Shown here piece after piece: positions 32,577-42,117 of a DNA stretch of 64,000 bases (its first letter is position 1; each line of letters begins with the position of its first letter). The notes below the pieces were generated by a model that saw only the letters and a list, made by a program, of their open reading frames with translations, was not told the origin of the DNA and searched no databases. The stretch lies in contig OZ026600.1 in the NCBI GenBank assembly GCA_964020085.1, positions 21,600,798 through 21,664,797 of the forward strand. The letters are read 5' to 3'. Made by a program: the position numbers and the translations under genes. This DNA is from Micromussa lordhowensis (lineage: Eukaryota; Cnidaria; Anthozoa; Scleractinia; Lobophylliidae).

Positions 32577-32912
32577 GAATCTAGCGCTCTATTCGAATCG
32601 AATCGTGCCCGATCGTTGTCTAGTGCACGGATGCAGCAATAGATCAGATATGAATGCACGTATTTCTGCTCATTTTAGTCCTACAATAAAGAGTGAGCGA
32701 GATACGTGGCTGAGATTCGTGCACACTCACCACGCGAACTTAAATCCGTGTGGAAAGTTTGTGGCGGGTGTGTTCAAGTCCATTTCGCGGAGGAATGTTT
32801 TTCAAGAGCGTTTCACATGGAAGGCTGTCGTTGTCGGTTTATTCCTGGCTCAATTCCTACAATGCGGAAGATCGAGCCAGGGAAACAATCTTCCAAACGA
32901 CAACACCGCAAG
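32577..32912 (+). pseudogene. THAP zinc-finger exon, frameshifted
   Basis: The text reads CLVHGCSNRSDMNARISAHF, then TWLRFV and, after a one-base frame change near 32760, CVQVHFAEECF and FIPGSIPTMRK. This is the THAP pattern: paired Cys, conserved Trp, a C-x-H pair and a Pro-containing closing motif. The C-to-H spacing is one residue longer than usual. A donor AG-GTAAGCC follows at 32913. No ATG precedes the domain closely, so the start lies upstream or is lost. It would bind the transposon ends. Further exons were not found. Confidence 0.68.
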
Positions 32913-34866
32913 GTAAGCCTTGTTCAATTTCATCTAAGCTTCGGTATTGAGTCAGCCATGAAGTTTTCTTTTTCGTAGAAGTATCCCATATGTTTATTCC
33001 CAGTCATCTCTGCGATTGGAAATACATTTTCAAGTAACTCATTAAGTTTAGTAATGTTCATACCGCCGCGCTGTTGTATTTTAGTTTTTATCCCTTCTGT
33101 TTATCCCAGTCATGTGGCGCGCTCGGAAGATGCTGGTTTACCGAAGAGCTTTTCAATGGTTTCCATAATTTTCAAATCAACCGTAAATAATTTACCGTTT
33201 TTTTTTCTCAAACACAGGTTTCTATATCTACTTTCCGTATAGATCATAAATGAACTAACATTCCTCACAGTCACCGGAAGTTTCATCCCAGAAGCTGGCC
33301 ATTCGGTAATTTAATGGGTTTTTGGATGTATGTTAATTAGGCGCCCTTCACGTTATGTGAGACAATGTTGTGAGCGAAACTCATTTTCGTTAGTGCGTTT
33401 TGCTCTACACATTTCCGTTGACCTAAAATAAGGTCAATATCTCACAGTTTTGTATCCATTGCGAAATCTGTTTGAATAAAATGGCAGTTTAAACTCAATT
33501 TCTCAGTTTCCTGGTCCCCGCCTTGTGTACCTTGATAATTATGCTGGACACATGCGTAATTTTACAGGTAGTGTGGATTGTTGGGGGTTTTTAGGAGGGA
33601 GGGGGTGGAGGCAGGGTCAAACCATTCTATTACGCAAAAACAATGACGAGGGAGGGGCGGGGTGTTTAGCTTGAGAAAATGCAATTTTAATCAAAACTAT
33701 ACACCTAATTGCCACATTGAAGAAATGAGGGGTGATAGTGTCTTTAAAATAATCCCTCACTGTGTTACCTATAGAGCTTTGAAAATTCCATGACTTTTCC
33801 AGGACCTCTATCATGACCTTCCACATTTTTCCATAACCTAAATTTGGCCATTTTTCTTGGAAAAGGTTTCTTGATTGTGTGCAGCTTTTCCCTGTTTCCT
33901 TAGTTTGCAGATGCAAAACTGCCCAAATTACTTTATTTTCCATGGCTTCCCATGACCCACACTTTTAAAAATTCTATGACTTTCCAGGCCTGCATAAAGA
34001 AGATCTATAATTCCAGAACTTCTCATGTTTCCCATTACCCATGCAAACCCTGATTAGTGCTCCTTAATTCCTATTTCCATTTTTTTCTCTTTAAATTCAC
34101 CTAGGCCTTGTTGATATTGCAATTAGATGCATTTGTAAACAGGAGGACTAAACAGAAAACAGAGAATGCTGTGACATCTTCTCATTTTTATCAAGATGAG
34201 TTGGACATTTCGGAATACAATCAATCACACAGTCAATGTTAACATTATTGAGTTGCTGTGGTGTGCTGTGCCATAAAGTGGGAGATACCGTGTAGCATGC
34301 AGTACACTCCTCAAGGAATATATTTAATTTCTGGAGCTTTAGCCAGTCAGAAGTTCTGATAGGATTTGTGCCTTACTAGTCTATAAAAGCCAATTTCATT
34401 GCTGCTCTTTAAGGAAGAATATTACTACAGCTGTAAGTGAACACCACCTACATATTCTGCACCATATTTTTTGGCTGTTTAGGGTTTAAAATTAAAATTT
34501 TTGACTTTGGCTACAACTTTCGACTTTTTCTAACCTTTCCATCACAAGGTTGCAATTTGCAGTCACCAACAGTTTTTCTTTTTATGGTAATGGAAATCAA
34601 GATGAAAAGTCTGCTTTTGGCAAAAGGGGTCTGAATTTTTTGTCAGTGTAATTGCTTTGGCCAAAAATCAAACTTTACATTAATTTGGGAATGAGATATA
34701 TCTGACAGTGGCATGGTCCTGAATATAGTTATACCCCCACTGGTGACCAGTTGTAAAATTTTAAACATCAATGCGAACTTTTTAGCAGCACTGGCAGTTA
34801 GGAAGGGGTGATCAGACTCTGCTGTTGCCCCTCTCAAATTCCAATTTTTTGGGGTTTCCCACTGTC
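32913..34866. other. Interior of the Kolobok-like element, no clear exon
   Basis: It holds a G-rich tract near 33580-33660 (runs of G separated by short spacers). A block at 33780-34040 resembles decayed subterminal repeats, with CATGACTTTTCCAGGAC and related strings and ACCCATGCAAACCC at its right end. No reading frame is convincing. Confidence 0.35.
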
Positions 34867-35600
34867 TCAGGTGTCTTCAGCAAAGAATGTGGTAAACGCT
34901 TTCTTCTGTTTCGCTTTAAGCCCTATTGTTGCAGTAACCAAAACCCAACTATTCGGACAGACACTTTCAAAACCTGGAAGTGAATGTAACATAAGCTTAT
35001 AATTACTAGTCGTCCTTTTTAACTTCTGACCTTCTCTCACGACATCTATCAACCTCCATGCAACATCTACATCCTTCATGTGGACAACGTTTTCCAACGG
35101 ACAATTTATACACTTGCATCTATTACGATAAACATACAAAACAGACATACATTTCCAAAACCGGCGGTGACACGGATCGAATCCAACGTACGTACTTCCT
35201 TCGAAACACTCTACTTGAAATAAGCTCTTTTTACAAAAATAAACGCATTGATAAAAGCAGAAAGAATCGAGACGAAGAAACCAAATAAAATACCAGTCTA
35301 ATAGATCTGTCTCTTCAGCAAATCGACTCAGAAGCATGTCCTCAGGCTCTTCTTCCTCTATACAGCTACTTCTTTAGCGTACACCTGGGTAGCTTCTTCT
35401 TCGGTGGCAATTGGCTCTGCACTATCATCGTATGATTAGAATCTTCACTTGCCGAGTTGAAGCTAGCCTCTGAAGACTCAGAGCAACCTTCACTACTGCT
35501 TTCAGACAAATTTTCCCCAAATTGAGCTTCTGAATCGACAGACATTTCGCAGATACTTGAGCCAAAGACCGACTGAAATCCCTCGAAAATCAAGCGATCA
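34867..35600 (-). pseudogene. Cys-rich protein with P2X7-C-like domain, frameshifted
   Basis: Reading leftwards: an acidic Ser/Glu-rich N-terminus (SESSSEGCSESSEASF, about 35500), then RCKCINCPLENVV (about 35100) followed in another frame by GCRCCMEVDRCREK, then GFESVCPNSWVL in the first frame. A CxCxxC followed by a CxCC block and a later GF-VC-W segment is the pattern of P2X-purinoceptor-7 C-terminal-like domains, which occur repeatedly in cnidarian transposon-linked genes. At least two frame breaks are present. Function in the element is unknown. The assignment rests on the cysteine pattern only. Confidence 0.45.
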
Positions 35601-35848
35601 TCAATCTCGTGTTAGGAATATGACGTCACAACTAGATATGCCGCTGTGAAAATAGCGGGCTCAACTGGAACCAATTTCGAGTAATGGCGGACGAAAATTA
35701 TCACTTTTCGAGCGGCGAAATTTTAATGAAGGAAGTCTTTTTAATTTTTTCTTTTTGGACGAAAGGACATCGTACATGATGGTAAGTTATTCTGTATAAA
35801 AAAAAGTGGGAAAAAGAAATGTGAAATTTCGTCGCAGTGGCACTTTAA

Positions 35849-36314
35849 CGACTCAAAGCGTTTGTAAATCATTAGAGGCGTTAGATCAAACATTAGAGTT
35901 ATTTGCCCTGCCATTAGACCCGTTACGAAAACCGTTAAAAATGTTTATTCAGGTCATTCCATCAGTTGAGAAAAGTCATTCAAATTTTCCTTGTGGACGT
36001 TTAAAGCATCACAAAAAGTCGTTAGAATTTTATTCTAAAATGTTTTAAATGTTAAATCCTTTGGCATTTCCTTTGAAGATGTTTTAAACGATTAAAACTA
36101 ATTTCCGACGGTTGCTATAATTTTGGGTCGTGCACGACCCAAGATAGAAAAAAAATCGCCAAAAAAATGCGTTACTTCCGTTTGACGCCAAATTTGGCAC
36201 ACAGGAAGTAGGCATATTTTGCCAATCACTTGCCGAATTTTAGCGAAGACGCTTCAAGGCAGCATACATGACGAATTTTTTTGGAAACAACACGCGGTGT
36301 GCGGATGGTGAAAG
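35849..36314. other. Repeat-end sequence and piggyBac 5' leader with a palindrome
   Basis: 35849-36090 consists of loosely repeated GTTAGA/CATTAGA/GTTTAAA motifs and continues the segment interrupted at 32287. 36123-36142 is a perfect 20-bp palindrome, TTGGGTCGTGCACGACCCAA, which may mark the left end of the piggyBac element. The 5' UTR of the piggyBac gene follows. Confidence 0.5.
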
Positions 36315-36421
36315 ATGGCGTCTACATCAAAGAGAGCGAGACCGGCGAATTACTCTGTTGAAGAGGTTTTAGAAATGGCATTTGCGGGTGATGAAGATCA
36401 CTTGGGGATGTCCAGTGACAA
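36315..36421 (+). pseudogene. piggyBac transposase, 5' exon part 1
   Basis: ATG at 36315 encodes MASTSKRARPANYSVEEVL followed by a short acidic run, the usual N-terminus of cnidarian piggyBac transposases. The exon is interrupted at 36421 by the helicase-encoding element and resumes at 46621/46630. When one copy of the 9-bp duplicate is removed, the codons join in frame across the gap. Confidence 0.8.
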
Positions 36422-36554
36422 TAGCCTGCAAGCAGGCTCTCCGTATGGGTTATTCCGAGATTTGCTTTCGAATGGCGCGCGGTCAAAAGATAGTGGGGGG
36501 AAGGGGTGGTGGGGCGAGACAGGGAGAGCCTGCAATGATCCTTGTACGATTTGA
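36422..36554 (+). repeat. Left terminal inverted repeat (~133 bp) of the helicase element
   Basis: It is almost identical to the reverse complement of 46488-46620, with differences only in a G-rich patch near 36505. Each repeat has its own internal fold: it opens with GCCTGC-AA-GCAGGC, and GCAGGCTCTCC near the start is mirrored by GGGAGAGCCTGC near the end. Just inside, 36558-36582 is a hairpin with 12-bp arms TTTACGTTCAGA. Confidence 0.9.
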
Positions 36555-36644
36555 GTATTTACGTTCAGATTCTGAACGTAAATTGCTGATTGGCCAATTT
36601 GATTTGACACATGTCAATTAAGTTAGTATTTCACTCATTCCAAC

Positions 36645-39309
36645 ATGGCCACCGTGAACGCGGATAATAATACGGATTGTCAGCTCAACGAAGCTATCTC
36701 GTTGTTGAATGTAAGATCTTCAAAGCGAATTGATCTGAAGAAAGAGCAAGACCTGGCAATTAGGAGTCTCCTTAAGGAAAAGGATGTACTGGCCATGTTG
36801 CCGACAGGCTTTGGAAAAGTCTTCTGTTTCAAGTTTTCGCAGTGGTAAAATCGCTGGACTCAGCTTCATCGAATGGTTGTGTTCTCGTAATTTGTCCCCT
36901 CAAAAGTATCATTGCTGATCAGATTGAAGAAGCTAGTTCTCTGGGATTGACAGCAGTGGAACTCGAAAGTCCAGACATGTTGGAAAACCTTCCTCGGTTG
37001 CCGGAAATTTTATTCATCTTGGCCGAAGCGGTATGCGCTCATGGGTTTCGAGATGCAATGAAGAAGCGACATGATGTTCATTTAGTTGTAGTAGACGAAT
37101 CTCATACGATAGAGACGTGGGTGGGGGAAAGGTAAGAACAAGACAAAATGCATTCAGTAGAAGTTATTCTTATTTAATAACGTTCCGGGGTATTCTGCAA
37201 TTTCACCGTCATCTCTTCACGGCACAATTTCAACAGTGGGATTTGAAAATATAATTTATTGCCAGGGAACACTTTTATGGAGCCTGGAGGCTAACCAGTG
37301 ACAGGAGTGAAGTATTGTTTTGTGGACTTCATAGTGTCAAATTGGATTACTTCTGATTGTATTTCAGGGCCAAAAAGGGGAAAGTTTTTAGGAGTGCTTA
37401 TGGAGAGCTTGCAGTGCTGCGATCGTTTTGTAGAAAAGGTAATACTTACAATAGCTTATGTTTGAAGTAATCTTCTGCTGTACAGCAATAGATTGCCAAT
37501 ACTTTCCAAACTATTGAGTCCAGATGGGTTGCATGTAAAATGATCTGTTATTTACAAAGCATTCTGTCAGTGTCATTGGCATGAGAAATTCATGTCAGTA
37601 AGGCCCTGTTATAAGGAGGCAGGGTAACCCTTCTGCCAGGTTAACCCGAGCAAGAGGGTTATAAGATAACCCAAGCAAAATTTACAGATAGGATAACCCT
37701 ACTGCCCTAGACAACTTTAGGCTTGTTACACTATGGTGACCTTATAAGTAAAGCACGAACAGATAACAAAATTGGAAAATAACTTATTTCCAAAGCTAAA
37801 ATATGACAAATTGTGAAAGAACTTTGTTTCTGGGTCATATTTCCCTGATTTTGTCGCTATTGTGATCTTATTTTGGTTTTTGGAGCCAAAATGGAGTTGT
37901 CCCAAGTAGGCGAGTTGCAGAGCATTTACAAGACGCTATGGTTACCCTAGTGCCAGGGTAACCCTAGCAGTCAGCTACGAAGAAATGTGCAAGTGCCAGG
38001 GTAACCCTCTTGCCGGGGTAGCCCTAGCACTAGGATTACCCTACCTGCTTCTAAACAGGGCCTAAATTGTATCAGGAAAATTTTTTTAATTGATGAAACC
38101 ACTATTGATACAACAACTTTATCATAACCTATTTCAGGAACACCATACTTGGCACTGACTGGAACTGCAGATAAATCAACACAGACTACCATTATCAAAT
38201 CTCTGGGTATGGTAAATCCTGAGAAAATCGTCATGAGTCCAGAAAGGAAAAACTTGAGGATTACAGTGGTAAAGTGCAAAAAGGCCGAGATGTTTTCAAA
38301 GCTGGACTGGCTTGTTGAAATGGTGCGTCAGAAAGGGGTAAATACACCGAAAACTATGATTTTTTGCAATATGATGAGTGATATGGCAAATGTCGCAAAT
38401 TATCTCCTTTTCAAATTGGGATGTGCGGCATACAACTTAAAGACTGCCAATACGAAGGACTGTTTAATTGACACATTTCACAGCATGACTTGGACAGAAA
38501 GCAAGGATAAATTTCTTGCAAGTTTTAAGAAAGCGGAATCTGTAAAAAGAATTGTGGTCACATCTACGGCACTCAGCATGGGTGTTAATTTTCCCGATGT
38601 TAAGTACATGCTGAACTGGGGTCCTGCAAGGACACTGCTTGACTATTATCAGGAGGCATGAAGAGCTGGCCGTGATGGAAGCCCAGCCCACAGTATCATA
38701 ATATACCATGGAAACCAGACAGCCCAATGTGAGGTTGATGTCAAGAATTTTGTACGTACCTCAGAATGCTTTCGTGTTGCTTGTCTAAAGCCCTTTGTGG
38801 ATGATGTCAAGCCACTCCAACCTGGTCATGATTGCTGTAGCAACTGTGCAGTGACTTGCAAGTGTGGAGGTAGTTGCAGTGTGCTGCACTTCGAGAACCC
38901 AGTACTGATTAGGCAGCAGCAGGTACCCACACAAAGAAAGCGAGATGCTATGCAACAACAACGTGTCAGTCTACATGAGGCTTTGACAGAAATGAAGGAG
39001 AAATTTAGTGCACGCTGTTTACTGGAGGTTCATGGCTTCTCTGATGACCTTGTGAAACAACTTGTAGAAGGTGCCTGCACAATATTTTCCATTAAAGACA
39101 TACTATGCTTTCCAGTGTTTTCAGTAAAAGTTGCCACTCAAATTCTTGAAATCTTCCAAGACATTTTTGATGACACTGAGGAAATGGACAATATTGCTGA
39201 TGTGTTCTTTAGAGATAAAGCTACTGACATAGATTTCCTTGTCACTGATAATGAGGACTGCACAGGAGAATATTTTGATGATGGCGAGGAAGTTATTGAA
39301 ACTTGGTAA
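36645..39309 (+). pseudogene. RecQ-type superfamily II helicase of the Academ-like element, inactivated
   Basis: Exons are 36645-37131, 37368-37438 and 38138-39309, with GT-AG borders and matching phase. Motifs: LAMLPTGFGK (Walker A), VICPLKS, VVVDESH (motif II), LALTGTAD (motif III), STALSMGVNFP and YYQEA followed by RAGRDG (motif VI). Then comes a Cys-rich zinc region (CCSNCAVTCKCGGSC). Two lesions matter. A one-base loss in the A-run at 36815-36818 shifts frame right after the Walker A lysine. A TGA at 38659-38661 replaces the glycine codon inside motif VI. The helicase would unwind DNA during transposition. It is not the host RecQ gene: it lies inside the inverted repeats and lacks HRDC. 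Confidence 0.82.
37599..38065. mobile_element. Harbinger-type MITE in the helicase intron, TAA duplication
   Basis: TAA at 37599-37601 and 38063-38065 flank a 461-bp segment that starts GGCCCTGTTATAAGGAGGCA and ends CTAAACAGGGCC. The arms are rich in imperfect repeats of GGGTAACCCT. A 3-bp TAA duplication with GGCCCTGTT ends is typical of PIF/Harbinger-mobilised MITEs. It has no coding capacity. Confidence 0.78.
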
Positions 39310-40002
39310 ACAGTGACAAAAATGGCAACCCAATCCTCTTTGCAGGCATGTGCATGTAGAAAAAAAAAGGCTACACAGTAGTTGACTATCAAATGCCTTT
39401 AATCTTATTTAGCCTCTGTTTCTACCATTTTACACACCTGAGGAAAAGAAAAATCTGGAACAGTTTAATTTATTCCCTAGAGTGATAATTTACTTTTGGT
39501 AGTTGGAAAGGAGCTTATTATCTCTTTTCTACCCAAATGTGATTAACTACATTTTACTAGCAAACATGGCATTCGATAACATACACTGTAACATTAAAGG
39601 GAATGCAGTCAGTGCCACTTATAAGTGTAACAAGTATAAGTAAACTAGACTATTCGTAACAGTGCTCAACTAGATAAATGCTATTAAGGAAACATTAACC
39701 ACAGTAATAATTTCTAAGTACTACTCGGAAAGCATTGTTCTGACAATGAAATGGATGGCAGCACTTAGTTGAAAAGGGAGTGCTTTGTCAAATATGAGAA
39801 TGAAAGAGTATTACAGGATGGCTCATACATTCAGTTCTTGTAATATATAACTTCAAGTACTGCCTATGCAAGTCAGCTCTTCTGATTTTATTTACAGCAC
39901 ATTTTGTGAAGAATGTTCAGAGGTGTGATAAAACAAATGCCATTAGATATTGTTGCATTTATTACATTAAGTCAACATGTTAGGCAGAACAAATAACCAA
40001 TG
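39310..40002. other. Convergent spacer between helicase and transposase
   Basis: AT-rich 3' sequence of the helicase gene and of the minus-strand transposase. No coding segment was recognised. Confidence 0.5.
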
Positions 40003-40557
40003 CTACACAGGGCTCTCATAGATTGAGCCCCATAATTTAATGTGCTCATTCATCCAACAGTGAAGCTCTCGATAGTCAATATCTCTCAAAAGTTTACCAC
40101 TGAACTTTGGAAATGATGGATGTCCCTCTCTCCCCTCAGTGAATCTAAAGACATTCTCCTTAATCAAGTCATCAACAATTTGTTCAACACATTGTTCTTG
40201 TTTAGGAACTGACCTTTTGCCAACTCTACTACTGTAGTTACAGTCAGCATTCACCGACTCCATTATGGTTTCAAGGGGTTCTAATGTATGAGCTACTCTA
40301 GCTCCATTGCTCTCATTAATGTTTGCACCAAGAGCACGCCAAAATGTTTTTAGCACTTTATTTTGTTGCTCTTTTTTGAGGTCTAGTGAAATATTGTTGC
40401 CTTTGACCCCGTACTTGTTGTAAAATCGATTCCACATGAGCCTGTGAGCTTTAAATTCAGGGAGTATCGCTACAACTTTAACCAGATGAAGTAGGACAAT
40501 ATATGCATACTTAGTATGGCCTTCACTGTGATAAAGCAAAAGGGCAAGTTTATATAA
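40003..40557 (-). pseudogene. Academ/DUF6589-like transposase, C-terminal part
   Basis: 178 residues open on the minus strand: YAYIVLLHLVKVVAILPEF, then HRLMWNRFYNKYGVKGNNI and SLDLKKEQQNKVLK. Next come RALGANINE and a C-terminal tail ending at 40003. The pattern WNRF-N-G-GNNIPLDL-EH-N-K is the conserved C-terminal block of DUF6589-type (Academ) transposases. The protein is split at 40546-40557 by LINE B and its preceding part is at 46063-46304. With the LINE removed, the two parts read on as one frame. Confidence 0.72.
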
Positions 40558-40707
40558 GTGTTACGTGATGACACGACGCAGGTAGGACGCACGAGTTCGA
40601 GCTCTCCACTTTGAAGTTGGCCAATTTCATTTTCTCGACGAATGAAGATCTTCTAAGCTCGATAAACGTTCTATACGAGTGTGAGAACCAGATCTAAAGC
40701 GTTACAA

Positions 40708-41469
40708 ATGTCTAACACCGACTCAACCTCAAACAAGCTGGATGCCGTCCTTGCCAAAATGGACGACTTACTCAGGTCAAGGGATTTACAAGAAGAAAAG
40801 TTAAATAGTATCCTTGAGAAAATAACTAGTTTAGAGAGTGCACAGAAAAAAACCGCCGCCGACGTTGACGCTCTAAAAGACAGCTACCGCTCACTAGACG
40901 CGCGAATCATAGATATGGATAATGAGTTGTCTCTCAAAGCGAGCCGTGAAGAATTAGCGTCAGCTTACAAGAAGATGGAGGACCTAGAGAATAGGTCAAA
41001 GAGAAATAACATCGTTATCTGGGGTCTTAAAGAAGGTGCAGAAGCGACACATAATTCCTTAGAAGATTTCCTGAGAGTTGAATTCTTCGAGAAACACATG
41101 CAACTTCAAAACATTGAGGTAATGAGGGCCCATCGAACGAATGTCAACCAACGAGCCACGGAGGCAAACACCCCTACGGTTAGGCCGATTCATATCTATC
41201 TTTTGAGGTATTCTGACAAAATTCAAATTCTTAAAGTTGCTGCCAATGCCTTGAAGGACAATCCGTTCCTGGACTGTCAGATTTTTATTTCTGATGTTTC
41301 AAAGAACGTTCGTAAAGACCGAGCAAAGCTTCGAAAAGACTATCTCAAGGGGATTAAAGAAAGAAGTGATGTTGAATTTGCATTCATACCTTGGTCGGTA
41401 CCGGGGCAAATTCTGTTCAAGGATCGAAACTGCTCAAAATTAAAATCTTTCAAGCTTCCGGATGAATAA
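40708..41469 (+). CDS. LINE B ORF1 protein (L1 ORF1p-like)
   Basis: ATG at 40708 is preferred; the frame is open back to GTG 40681. The product, about 254 residues, has a heptad-rich coiled coil (LEEKL-type repeats, residues 20-110) and then an RRM-like core starting LENRSKRNNIVIWGL. A C-terminal domain with FISDVSKNVRKDRAKLRKDY follows. This is the architecture of L1-type ORF1 RNA chaperones. No lesion was seen. Confidence 0.82.
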   Translation: MSNTDSTSNKLDAVLAKMDDLLRSRDLQEEKLNSILEKITSLESAQKKTAADVDALKDSYRSLDARIIDMDNELSLKASREELASAYKKMEDLENRSKRNNIVIWGLKEGAEATHNSLEDFLRVEFFEKHMQLQNIEVMRAHRTNVNQRATEANTPTVRPIHIYLLRYSDKIQILKVAANALKDNPFLDCQIFISDVSKNVRKDRAKLRKDYLKGIKERSDVEFAFIPWSVPGQILFKDRNCSKLKSFKLPDE

Positions 41470-42117
41470 ATACGTTCAGCGTACTCTCCTGTGAAATAGA
41501 TTTACTAACGGAGGGACTACGAACATGTCTACGCTTTGGACGTTTGTAAATATTTAGCGTAAATATCTTTTATTGTTCTCATCTTTGTACGAACATTGAT
41601 CTAGTTTATCTCGCTTTTAACATTCTGGTATTGAATAGTGTTTTTCGCTCGTTACGCTAGTTATTAATTCGAGCTCAGATTTATTAACAGCGATATTAAC
41701 GTCTCATGTAGTTCTTTTAAGAATATTACCAGTACTACTGCAGTTTATGTCAAGCTCTAGGAGCGAGAATACTCTTTTGGCTATATAATAGTTTTTGCTT
41801 TTAAGTGTAAAATTGAGTACAAGTAAGCTAATTCAATTCGAGTGTTAATAGCCTTTATGTGGAGATCCCGGCGGGAGTGCATTACAACCACAGGATGGTA
41901 AGTGCGCTTTCGTTTATATGTATGTGTGTTTTTGTCATTGTGCGTGTGTGTGTTTTTGTTATTGCTTACACTGCGCGGAACACTTTAATCTTGGATGCAA
42001 TAATCTCTACTTTTAAACTGATACCATGCATATTGAAAAAGTTATTTCTAACATATTCGTATTTAAGAAGGCAGCAGTTACTCCTTGTAATGAAACGACC
42101 TTTTCTATATATTTAAA
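41470..42117. other. Inter-ORF region of LINE B
   Basis: About 650 bases without coding signal, unusually long for an L1 spacer. Contains a GTGTGTGT-rich patch near 41925-41955. It might contain an internal ribosome entry or a second promoter, but nothing specific is visible. Confidence 0.5.

Larger units (their letters stand above)
32288..35848. mobile_element. Kolobok-like DNA transposon: 21-bp TIRs, TTAA target duplication
   Basis: TTAA at 32288-32291 and 35845-35848 flank perfect 21-bp inverted repeats that begin AGTGCCACTGCGACG (32292 rightwards; reverse complement ending at 35844). The 3553-bp element contains a THAP exon on + and a cysteine-rich gene on -. A TTAA target together with a THAP-domain protein is the combination described for the Kolobok superfamily. 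piggyBac also uses TTAA but does not carry THAP domains. No DDE catalytic core was recognised, so autonomy is doubtful. Confidence 0.75.

Noticed and set aside
36645..39309. Host RecQ/Bloom-type helicase gene
   Set aside because: It lies within terminal inverted repeats next to a transposase, lacks an HRDC domain and carries two inactivating lesions.
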